From assembly GCA_963082875.1 (NCBI GenBank), contig OY720098.1, positions 2,356,001-2,420,000 of the forward strand: a stretch of DNA of 64,000 bases. Reading direction: 5' to 3'. Source of the stretch: Corella eumyota (lineage: Eukaryota; Chordata; Ascidiacea; Phlebobranchia; Corellidae). Position 1 is the stretch's first letter. Each line of letters starts with the position of its first letter. The position numbers were made by a program, and so were the translations under genes. The notes below the pieces were generated by a model. The model did not search any database, was not told the origin of the DNA, and saw only the letters and a program-made list of their open reading frames with translations. Below, piece by piece: positions 37,301-49,300 of this stretch.

Positions 37301-40300
37301 CTCGAGTTATGCTTCTATCAATTTCTACAATACTAATAATTTTTGTCAGACCTACGGATAGGATTTTATTTGTAGTAAAATATTCACAACTCCTAATCAA
37401 TATTTGCCTGTGTTAATTTTTCTTTACACCTTTAATAGCAGTTTTACTTACTTTACACCTTTAATAGCAGTTTTACTTACTTTACACCTTTAATAGCAGT
37501 TTTACTTACTTTACACCTTTAATAGCAGTTTTACTTTTTGTATAGATAAATGAATGGACAGATACAACTAAACAATTATCATGGGAAGCTGCCAAGCTTC
37601 ATTGTGAATCTCAGGGTTCAAACTTAGTCAGTATCCACAGCTCACAGGAAGAACAAATTATTGCAGCTGGCATTCAGTAAATACTGTTTTATTATAAATG
37701 ATTTTAATTTAGTTAATGTTAAAATTTAATTACACCAATTTTTAGTAATAACATAAAACATAACTAGGACAAAAAATGTATATATTTTTTTTAAGTTACT
37801 GTATTTTTTTATACTACCTTTTGTACCTTAACAAAGTTCTAAATTGCAAAACATATGAATTATAAGTTATTAATATTAACTTGACAGTTTTAAAGTTAAA
37901 TTCTTAACAAATATATTTACAAATTTACAGAGGATTGGATCAGTCTTATGCTTTCTGGGTTGGTTTGAAGCGCGGAGCAGATGGTCTTATGGGTTGGTCT
38001 GATAAAACACCATTGTCTTATACTAACTGGGTAAGCTTATCATAAAATGTTATGTAAAAATATCTACATTGAAATTGTCCATCCTACTTCATTGCTATGC
38101 ATATATTATAAATTTTATTGGATTTTTTAGTCTTTGTGTTAAATTGTTTGTTAAAAACTGGCAGTGTGATGTAGTGGTCAGAAGACTTGGCTTCACTACA
38201 TGAGGTATTAAGTTTGATTCCTACTGCTCTCGAGCTGTGGTGTCTTTAAGTAAGGCAACATAAACGGTATAAACTCCTTCTAAGCAAACACTTAATTAGT
38301 AGCTTAAATATTGGGCAGATATGACTTTAATATCTCAAACTGCCAAAGTCAACTTCAGACTGGGTCGGGGTAACAAATTTTACTTTATGTTTAGGTCGTA
38401 AAGTCAAACCCCCCATTTCAAGAATAAAAAAATATTAAAAAATAAATAAGCATGGTTAATATTTAATAACAGGAAGATGGTGAACCGAATAACCACAATG
38501 GCCGTGAAAATTGTGTGGAAGTTTACTTTACACCCGGTAATATTAGATGGAATGATTTGAATTGTGATGCAGCAAGAAACTGGATCTGTAAAGTTGAAAG
38601 AGGTAAAATGGCATCTTAAAATATTTATTATTATCTATATACGACGTAGCTTAGTGAATGATATATATATATGTATGTATGTTCAATTCATAAGCCAATA
38701 CAACTTAAAAAAAACTGTCATTTCTGGTACACGAGTAAATTAGAAAACATTATTCAAGAGTTGCGACCATATTACGACAATTAAAATGCCCTCTGTAGGG
38801 CAGGCTTTTAGCTAGTATTTTAAGCTAAAATATAAACCTGGTTTATTTCTGACTTTTTTTATTATTTTAGGCAGAGATTTGTTTCCAGCATATACTGCAC
38901 CACCGGGCACATTATGTAAGTTTTACTAAAACTATTTTTTTTTTGTATATATCTTTATCCTCGATGTGGGAAAGTCGAATGTGCGACTTAAACATAGAGT
39001 AACAACTGTTACTCCGACCCAGTCTCGAGTTAGTTTGGGATATTATAGATTTTAATTGCCCAGTAATTATGCTAAAGTGCTGACTTAGCAAGAGTTCATG
39101 CCGTTTATAGCGCCTTACTCAAGGGCGCCACAGCATAAAAGCAGTGGCGATTTAACCCCCACGACCTCATGGTGGTGTAGCAAGTGTTCTTACCACTACA
39201 CCACGCTGCCGGGTATTATAAGAAAAAGTTTATTTAAATTAAACTAAATAAACTTATAATTATTGTAAAATCAATTTTGCCAAAGAATCAAAATGTGTGG
39301 TTATATATCTTTTTATATTATTTCATTTACAATTTTTTTGTTTTTATTGTATAACTAAATATTGTACTTCGGTGTATTAGTTGTAAATTTAACACCAAGT
39401 TTTAATTAGTTTTAAATGCTAATTCGATTTCTTTTTAGCTCCACAAATTTGTGGATCGGATCGTCCTTGGATGGCATACAAAAGTACGTACACTGGTCTC
39501 CAGAAATGTTATTATTTTGCGACAACACCTTTAATGAGCTGGTCCTCTGCTAAATCTGATTGCGAAACTTATGGTGGAAGTCTTGTTACCATTGCTTCCC
39601 AAGATGAACAAAGTTTTATCACTGGACAGGTAAAATATTAATTTCTGTTTAGTTTAAAATTATTTGTGTATTAGTTTATCCTCAATGTGAGAAGTTAAAT
39701 TTAGACCCTTAGAAAAGGTCTTTTGTCATCTTGAAATCTTTTAAATCTTTTTTAAAATAGGTCTTGTCATTAAATTTTCACCTGTCTGTAAGGCAGAAAA
39801 ACAAAAGCTCTATTTGGGGAAATTTGAGTAAGCACCACAAATGGCAGTTTTTTAAGTTATATGACCTGACCCTGTTTAAATGGTTAGTTAAGTCGACCTT
39901 CCCACATCGAGATATAAAATAATTTTGGGGCAAAATTTCTAATTTTGCAAATTTTATTTTTTAAATTACAGAATATTGATAATAAAAATTGTAAATTTTT
40001 TGTAAGGTTAATTGAGGGGCTATTTAACATATTTAAAATATGGAAAATTTGATGGCAATAAATGTTCTAAATTATAAATTTGGTTTGTTATTTACCTATA
40101 TTGCTATATTATAATATTTATTGCATACTTAAATTGTTACAAAACTAAACCTTTATTATTAGTTAAATTTGAGTAAGCACCACAAATGGCAGTTTTTTTA
40201 TGTCATATAACATGAGGCTGTTCAAAAACGTTAGATAAGTCGACCTTCTCACATCGAGATATAACCAATTTTGGGGCAAAATTTCTAATTTTGCAAATTT

Positions 40301-43300
40301 TATTTTTTATTTTACAGAATTTTGATAATAAAAATTGTAGCTTTTTTGTAAAGTTGAGTTGGAGGGTTATTTAATATTATTTAATATATGGGAAATTTTA
40401 TGGCAATAAATGACCTTAACCATAAAATCGGTTTGCCATTTACCCATATTGCTATATTATAATATTTATTGCATACTTAACTTGCTACAAAACTAAACCT
40501 TTATTATTAGTAAAATTTGAGTAAGCACCACAATGGGCAGTTTTTTAAGTCATATGACCTGACTCTGTTTAAATGTGCAGTTGACCTTCTTACATCGAAG
40601 ATATAAAACAATTTTGGGCAAAATTTCTAATTTTGCAATCTTTTATTTATCAATACTGTTGCCGGTTAAATAAAATTTGTAACTTTTTAGGGGGCTGTTT
40701 AATATTTAATAAAGTATGAGAAATTTCTTGTCAATAAATGTTCCAAATCATGAATTTGATTTGTTATTTACCTACATTGCAACATCATATAATTTGTTGC
40801 TTATTTAGATTGCTACAACATCCAGTTTACCGAAAATATTTAAATTTAAACAGGGCACAAGAGCTGGAATAGACGAGATGTGGATAGGAATGGTACAGGA
40901 TGGTACGAACGGTCCATATGTTTGGATCGACGGGAGTCCTGTTCAATATCAGAACTGGATGGGAAATCAACCTGATAATAATCACGGACAAGAACTTTGT
41001 GTTGAAATGAAAACTTATGCTGGTAAAAAGTTTTAAAAACTAAATTATTAGCACCGTGGTGTAGTGGTCAGAAAACTTAGCTTTATAACATTAGGTCCTG
41101 GGTTTGATTCTTGCTGCTTACATGCTGTAGCGCCCTCGAGTAAGGCACTATAATCGGTATGAACTCCTGCTAAGCCAACACTTATCAGCTGCATAATAAT
41201 CCAGCAATTATAAGTGATGATATCCCAAACTGCCAAAGGCAACTCAAGACTGGGTCAGGGTACCTGGTGTTATGTTTAGGTTGTGAAGTCGACCTTACCA
41301 CATTAAGGATAAATAAATATTTTAAAAAAATACCAAAAAATTATTGATAAATATTTATTATTGTCCACTTACTTGTGAATTATAATATTACAAAAACAAA
41401 TTTGCTTAATGTAAAATTGTGTGTGTTATTAGGCTTATGGAGTGATAACAATTGTGGAATAAGTACGGGATATATTTGTCAGAAATACCCAGGGGCTGCA
41501 CCACAACCACCTGCCCCAACTACCATCGCACAAGGAGGCTGTCCTTACGTAAAATAATTGTTTAATTTTTAAACTTACATATTAACTTTTTTTAAATAAT
41601 TTCATTCTGAAGTAAAGTTGTACATTCTTATTAATTTGATTGATAACTTTTTTTATAGCTTATACTCATTTAAAAAAATTTTTTATAAAATATTTATTTA
41701 TCTTCGACTTGGAAAGGTTGACTTGACTACCAAATCATAGAGTAACTTTAGTTACCCCGACTCGATCTCAAGTTGGCTTTGGCTGGTTAGGATATTAAAG
41801 GTTATATTTGCCTTATATTTATAAGCTGCCGATTAAGTGTTGGCTTAGCAGAAGTTTATATTATTGTTTATAGTGCCTTACTTAAAGGCACTACAGCATA
41901 AGAGCATTGGCGATTAAACCAAGGACCTTATTTAGTAAAGACAAGTGTTCTAATGTATTTTAGGCTTTTAAAATTTAATATTTAAAAAGTGTAGGCAAAA
42001 AACTTAGTTATTTTATGTTTTTAATGTTAGTTGTGGCTGCCTTATGGAGGCCAATGTTTCCTTGAAGTTGGTTTCACTGATGGAAGTTTGAGAACTACCT
42101 GGGATGAGGCTGAAACTTATTGTGAATCTAAGGGAGGGTTCCTTGCTTCTGTTAACAACAGGTTTTATAACGGTAATTCACAAATATTGGAGATATTTTA
42201 AAAATTTCAATATCAGTTCTGTTTTTAAGAACCTACTAAAGTCCATTTCAAATGGTATAAAATAAAAAAAGATGTATTAAATGTTACATTAATATGTTAA
42301 TACTAAGGTTAAACAAAGTTTTGCAATTGTATTTAATTATTAAAATGATATATATATGTCAAAAAATCATAAAAGTAAAATGTTAAATTTTATATACTGG
42401 TTTAGCTGTTACCTAAATTTTTGTTAAAATCTCAATATTTTGTTTAGCTTTCTTGACATCTCAGTTGTATGGAAAAAACAGTAACATATGGATAGGACTT
42501 CACACCACCAGAACTGACCGAGTGTTTGTATGGGCTGACAATTCAGATCTTTATTATACTAACTGGAATACAAATGAACCTAATAACAGTGAAAATGTAA
42601 GTTTTAACATAAATTTTATAAGATTAATACCTAGGTATTACCACTACAGCAATTGTATTGAAAATGGCAAAACATCTTAAGTTAGGATAATTACCAGCAG
42701 CGTGGTGTAGTGGTAAGAACACTTGCTACACCACACATAAGGTCATGGGTTCAATTCCATTGATCTTATACTGTAGTGGCCTTGAGTAAGGTGCTATAAA
42801 CGGTATAAACTCCTGCTAAGCATCTGCAGCATAATTATCAGGCAATTAAAATCTATAATATCCCAAACTGCCACAGGCAACTCGAGACTGGGTCGGAGTA
42901 ACTGATGTTACTCTATGTTTAAGTCGCGCATTCGACTTTCCCACATCGAGGATAAAGATATATACAAAAAAAAATAATGAAAGCCACTATATAATTAAGT
43001 CGTGAGGTTAGTTTTTTTGTATTTGAGAATAAAAATTTGTTTAAAAATGATTAAACAATAAATATTATGTAACATTTAAATTGTGTTTAAATTTATTTAC
43101 TCAATGTTCTTTATTAATATTGCATTGTATTTCACAATAATAATGTGAAAAATAATATTTCTAAGTTGTGTTATATTTAACTTTATACAAATTATAGTTG
43201 GAAGAATGTGTTGAATTATTGTGGTCAACCAGCAATGCAGGAAGATGGAATGATTTAAAATGCAGTGAAACAAGACCATTCTACTGCTCTAGAGAAAAAA

Positions 43301-46300
43301 GCTCTGATTTTTCAGGTATTAAGTGTGTTATTTATTTATTAGTTTCTACAATAAAGTTAAAATTTTTCACAAAAAAGGGTATTGCAACAAATGTATAAGC
43401 CCAATACCTATTAGCCTATGGATCAAATTTTACTGTTAAAGTTATTTTTTTAGTTTGTGAAGGCTTATTTAAAATACTTAACTTTTATATTTTACATTTT
43501 TTATACAAAATTACTAACATTAAAAGATCTTCTAACTTGTAAATACTTTAGATCAGCCTGTTGACTCCACAATATGTCCTAATGGCCAGGGTTTGGTGGA
43601 ATGGGATACAAGTTGTTATAAAGTTTACATAAATGAAAATGATTATAAAACATGGGCAAATGCCAGACAACAATGTATAAATGACGGAATTGCATTAGGT
43701 AAAAAATATTGATTCCCCAAAGTTAATTTTTGTATATAAACATATATATATATTTTTTGTATATATCTTTATCCTCGATGTGGAAAAGTCGAATGCACGA
43801 CTTAAACATAGAGTAACATCAGTTACTCCGACCCAGTCTCGAGTTGCCTGTGGCAGTTTGGGATATTATAAATTATAATTGCTTGATAATTAAACTGCTA
43901 ATTAAGTGCTGGCTCAGCAGGAGTTTATACCTAATATAGCGCCATACTCAAGGGCGCTATAGCATAAGAGCAGTGGGGATTGAACCCACGACCTCATGCG
44001 TGGTGTAGCAAGTGTTCTTACCACTACACCGCGATGCCGGTCTCCCCACGCTGCCAGTTGGTGTAGCAAGTGTTCTTACCACTACACCATGCTTCCAGTT
44101 ATTAAAAAATCTTGGTTACTCTATATATTTTGCTTTTAAAATTTAATCTTCCTATTGTATTACTAACATACTTGTTTTTTTCCATGAAGGAATCACAATG
44201 GACTTAGCTAGTATATGGAATGTTTATGAGAATAATTATTTGTTGACAACAATTTGGCCAGACATTCAAACAGAAGTTCATATGTGGAATGGACTTAACT
44301 ACAATAATGTAAGTTAAACTAATACAAGGTTTAAATATAAAATAATAGTGAGATTGGTAAATTAAAAATTTTGTCAGAATTGGTGAAGTAAACTAAATAA
44401 AAATAACTTTGCAAAGATCTACCGGACTTTTGCTTTTTACATTAGTACTTAATTAAAAAGAATTAACAGGGTAACAGCATACAGCATTGGTTAAAAATTA
44501 TGAACAGTTTATAACTTTTATAAGGATATTTTTACACACAAATGTTTGTAATAATTTAAGTTACAAATAACAAAATTGTGTTAGTTTAAAACTTTTAAAT
44601 TTTAGAGCAATGGTCTTTCAACTTTTCAATGGTCCGACCATTCACCAGTTGTTTTCACCCAATGGAACCAAAATGAACCACAAAACTTGGACCAAACGAG
44701 TGGTTGTGTAAGAATGAGTGATTATGGGAATTGGGAAAACAGATTACCAGTTCAATGCAACACTGAAACTAACCCCTTTGTGTGTAAACATGAAACTTGT
44801 AAGTGAATTTTAAAGTATTGGTATGTGTAGTTTTATTGTACTTTGAGTTTTCTTACCTTTGTTTTACCTTTGCTGTTAGCAAACCTTATGTTTTACCTTT
44901 GCTGTTAGCAAACCTTATGTTTTGCCTTTGCTGTTAGCAAACTTTATGTTTTACCTTTGCTGTTAGCAAACCTTATGTTTTACTTTTGCTGTTAGCAAAC
45001 TTTATGTTTTACCTTTGCTGTTAGCAAACCTTATGTTATACCTTTGCTGTTAGCAAACTTTATGTTATACCTTTGCTGTTAGCAAACCTTATGTTTTACT
45101 TTTGCTGTTAGCAAACTTTATGTTATACCTTTGCTGTTAGCAAACCTTATGTTTTACTTTTGCTGTTAGCAAACTTTATGTTATACCTTTGCTGTTAGCA
45201 AACCTTATGTTTTACTTTTGCTGTTAGCAAACTTTATGTTATACCTTTGCTGTTAGCAAACCTTATGTTTTACTTTTGCTGTTAGCAAACCTTATGTTTT
45301 ACTTTTGCTGTTAGCAAAGTTATCAGCATTAAGAGGTATCAGCATTAAGAGGTGACTTATTTTAGAATCATCTATTAAAAAATAACTTATTGCCAAATGT
45401 GTTAAGAACATTGGTAATGCAGTGCTACATAATTCAACAGAAAATAATGAGAATTGAACCCCGGACCTCTGGTTGTTCTGTTAATCACAATTATTTTCTG
45501 TGTTATGCAAACATTTTTTGTTCTTTTTAGCTGTTTAAATGAATGTTCTTTACATTTACATTAGCTAAATGTGATCTATTTTTAAATGTACTAAGTTATG
45601 TTTTGTTTTCTTATAGTTAAATTGTTCTTATTTATTTTTAGTGGTGATCCCACCTCAAGATCCTGGTGTAGGAATATGTGGAAATGGATGGGTCGGGTTT
45701 GGAGATTACTGTTACTTGATTGTTTATGGTAAGTAACATAAACACTGTGAATATAAACTTAAACACAACTTGTAATAGTGGCGTAACCTTATATTTAAAA
45801 TAGAAAGTGGTGTAGATTTATGCTAAAAATTAAAAATTGTGAAGATTTAAGTTAAAAATAGAAAGTGGCATAAACTGATTTTAAAAATAGAAAATGGTGT
45901 AACTTTTTGATATAATTAAAATTGCGTCTGTTTAAGTTAAGTTGTAATTTTAAGTCTTTAACCACATATACAACTATTTAAATTTTTAGTAATAGTGAAA
46001 CTTAGTAATATTGTCTTTTCACAGCGTTAACCGGCAGCGTGGTGTAGTGGTAAGAACACTTGCTACACCACACATGAGGTCGTGGGTTCAATCCCCACTG
46101 TTCTCATGCTGTAGCGCCCTTAAGTAAGGTGTAGTGGTAAGAACACTTGCTACACCACACATGAGGTCGTGGGTTCAATCCCCACTGTTCTCATGCTGTA
46201 GCGCCCTTAAGTAAGGTGTAGTGGTAAGAACACTTGCTACACCACACATGAGGTCGTGGGTTCAATCCCCACTGTTCTCATGCTGTAGCGCCCTTAAGTA

Positions 46301-49300
46301 AGGTGTAGTGGTAAGAACACTTGCTACACCACACATGAGGTTGTGGGTTCAATCCCCACTGCCCTCATGCTGTAGCGCGCTTGAGTAAGGCGCTATAAAC
46401 GGTATGAACTCCTGCTGAGCCAGCACTTAATCAGCAGCATAATTACCGGGCAATTAAGTCTCTATAATATCCGAAACTGCCACAGGCAACTCGAGACTGG
46501 GTCGGGGTAACTGATGTTACTCTATGTTTAAGTCGCGCATTCGACTTTCCCACATCGAGGATAAAGATATATACAAAAAAAAAAAACAGTAAAACAGTTA
46601 AGAAGACAAAGTTGTTAGTTTTAGAACATAACGTAATAAAATGCAAAAGATTAAAAAAAGAGCTGCTACAACATATTTGTTGTTTAGGTCACAACGACAT
46701 TGATTTAAGATCTTGGGGCGATGCCGACGATGAATGCCAAAAACGAACTGGATATCTCGCCAGTATTCATGATGCTGCGGAGAATAAATTTATTCTTAAC
46801 TCTGCTAATCATAAAACTCTATGGTTGGGCTTGAAGAGAAATGGATGGGGTAAGGTTTTGATTAAATTATGTCATTTTTAATGAAAAATCCATCTTTGGA
46901 ATTTTTATTTTTGTTACTTTCTGTTTTGAAATAATAATGTTGGATTCTTTAGTTTTAGTTATATTTATTGTAAATATTTTTATTAACTTTTTAAATTAGC
47001 TAAAAACCTAAATAAAAAAATAGTTATCATTAAGTTTTTTTTTTTCTGTTTTAAATTGCCTTTTCTCGTTTTTGAGCTGGTAATATTACTTAATCGTTAA
47101 TCTGACTGTTTTTTAACTCAAAAAAACGTTTTTTGTGGCAACTTTTAGACCCCTATGCATAAAAGACAGGCATTTTTTTTTGTATTCATTTATCCTTGAT
47201 GTGGGAAACATAGAGTAACATCAGTTACTCCGACCCAGTCTCGAGTTGCCTGTGGCAGTTTAGAATACTGTAGAATATAATTGCCCAATAATTATGCTGC
47301 TGATTAAGTGCTGGCTTAGCAGAAGTTAATACCGTTTATAGTGCCTTACTCGAGGGCGCTTTTAGTGCCTTACTCGAGGGCGCTACAGCATGAGATCAGT
47401 GGGGATTGAACCCACGACCTCATGTGTGGTGTAGCAATGGTTCCTGCCACAACACCAGACATTAAAGCTTATACCTTATGTAATAAAAATTTAATTTTAT
47501 TCCATACATGTTAGTGCAGTCCTTGAATAATAACTTAAAAATGGAAACAGTGAAAATTAAACTCAATACCTCATGTAGTCTTAACCACTACACAATTCTA
47601 CTTCTAATATTTTATTTATTTTGTTATTTATTAAGGTGGGTGGGAATGGCAGGACAACTCGCCTGTTGATTACACAAACTGGGCAGAAGGGGAACCAAAT
47701 AATGTCGGTGAAGCAGGGGAAGCCTGTGTGGAATATTATAACACCGGTGCATGGAATGATAATTTTTGTTCCACTAAAAGGGGATATGTTTGCAAGAAGC
47801 ATAAAAGTAAGTAAATTTTAACTTTGTTAAATAATTAATTTATTGTATTTTTGTTTATGATAGTTTTGCTTTTATTAATTAAATTATTTTTTTTTGTATA
47901 TATCTTTATCCTCGATGTGGGAAAGTCGAATGCGTGACTTAAATAGAGTAGCATCAGTTACTCCGACCCAGTTTCGAGTTGCCTGTGGCAGTTTGGGATA
48001 TTATAGATTATAATTGCCCGATAATTATACTGCTGATTAGGTGCTGGCTCAGCAGAAGTTTATACTGTTTATAGCGCCTTACTCAAGGGCGCTACAGCAT
48101 GAGATCAGTGGGGATTGAACCCACAACCCCATGTGTGATGTAGCAAGTGTTCTTACCACTACACCATGCTGCCAGTATTTTAATATCATTGTTTGGTTAC
48201 AAGTTTACTTTAAATGTATAAAATATTCAATTTTTCTAGTTTTTATTCATTTTATGTATTCAAATTATATACAGCTCTATTTGAATGGTAGCATAACTTA
48301 AACAGTTTTTATTAAACTAATCAACAATGATTTAATTTATTTTTACTAACTTTCTCTAGCCTACTCAACCTGTTCATTCCCTGACAGTGAAAGAAGTGAT
48401 TGTGGATATGAAGGAATCAACGAATATGAATGTTTGGAACGTTTGTGTTGCTGGGATGCGTCTGGAGTTGGGCCACATACTTGTTATTATTCAAGATGTA
48501 AGATAACTTAATTTCTCTCTGTTTTATGTACTTATTTATTCTTGATGTGCAAAGTTTACCTTTACAGCCTGAACATATAGAAACGGTAGTTACTCTGTTT
48601 TAGTCTTGAATTGTCTTTGACAGTTTAGGATATCATAGATTATAATTGCTGAATATTTAATTTTCTGGTTGATTTTAGTTTTAGCAGAATTTTTCAATGT
48701 TCTTGGTGCCTTGCTTAAGGATACTACAGCATGAAGCAGTAAGGATCAAACCCAGGATCTTGTGTAGTTAAACTAAGTGTTCTAACTACTCTGTTATGCT
48801 GTTAGTTTATGTATGTGTTGTCTGTTAATTTTGCATTTGGAAATTTTTTGTATTTAAGTTAAAACATATTCTTTTAAACAGATGATGCAGCTTGTATTGA
48901 AAAAGGAGGGGCATGTAAAGATTATCGTTACAATTCTTGTGAGCTTGGTTATGAGCAATTTTTATGCGGTGGGGCATCAGAGAACAGATGTTGTTACTCA
49001 TGTGCGACAGATGATGACACATGTATGTTACATTTTGTATTTTTTGACTATTTTGTTATGAAATATGTAACTTTACATCTAGAACTATTAAAAAGTTTAG
49101 ACATAGTAACAATACCATATTCTGATAGCATTTGTTTTATTTTTATAAAACAAGTTACTGAACCAAACTGATAAATTTAAAAGAAAATGGCTATCCTACA
49201 CTTATAATATGCCTAACCTGCCTTCTTTTAGTATTGTAAATTACGCATACAAATATAGGTAATGCTCAGGTGGATGAGTGGGAAAGTCAGGATGCACCAT

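Larger units (their letters stand above)
36736..38602 (+). other. CTLD7, mannose-type site
   Basis: Exons 36736-36853 (most), 37546-37676, 37931-38030, 38473-38602. Motifs: CPNGWYGWSNGTFCYQ, LSWEAAKLHC, NLVSIHSSQEEQ, FWVGLKRG, MGWSDK, NWEDGEPNN, RWNDLNC and WICKVE. EPN/WND is intact. A 29-bp minisatellite abuts the acceptor of the 37546 exon. Confidence 0.92.
39439..41500 (+). other. CTLD8, galactose-type QPD site
   Basis: Exons 39439-39629, 40854-41022 and most of 41433-41548. It contains CYYFATTPLMSWSSAKSDC, SLVTIASQDEQSF, MWIGMVQDG, YVWIDGSP, NWMGNQPDNN, LWSDNNC and YICQK. QPD in place of EPN is the established signature of galactose/GalNAc selectivity in CTLDs. The intron 39630-40853 carries a triplicated segment. 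Confidence 0.9.
41510..43315 (+). other. CTLD9, mannose-type site
   Basis: End of exon 41433-41548, then 42031-42172, 42448-42596, 43198-43315. A Pro-rich link (AAPQPPAPTT) precedes GGCPYLWLPYGGQCFLEV; then TWDEAETYC, FLASVNN, WIGLHTT, FVWADNS, NWNTNEPNN, RWNDLKC and FYCSR. EPN/WND is intact. Confidence 0.9.
45642..47806 (+). other. CTLD11, mannose-type site
   Basis: Exons 45642-45728, 46688-46849, 47636-47806. Motifs: ICGNGWVGFGDYCYLI, SWGDADDEC, YLASIHDAAENKF, LWLGLKRNG, WEWQDNSP, NWAEGEPNN, AWNDNFC and YVCKKH. EPN/WND is intact. Confidence 0.9.

Noticed and set aside
44861-45318. CRISPR-like repeat array
   Set aside because: The 29-bp units are directly adjacent with no unique spacers, inside an animal intron; this is a minisatellite.
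46031-46400. Cluster of four tRNA genes or a CRISPR-like array
   Set aside because: The units are identical 87-bp heads of the local SINE without spacers and lead into a normal SINE body.
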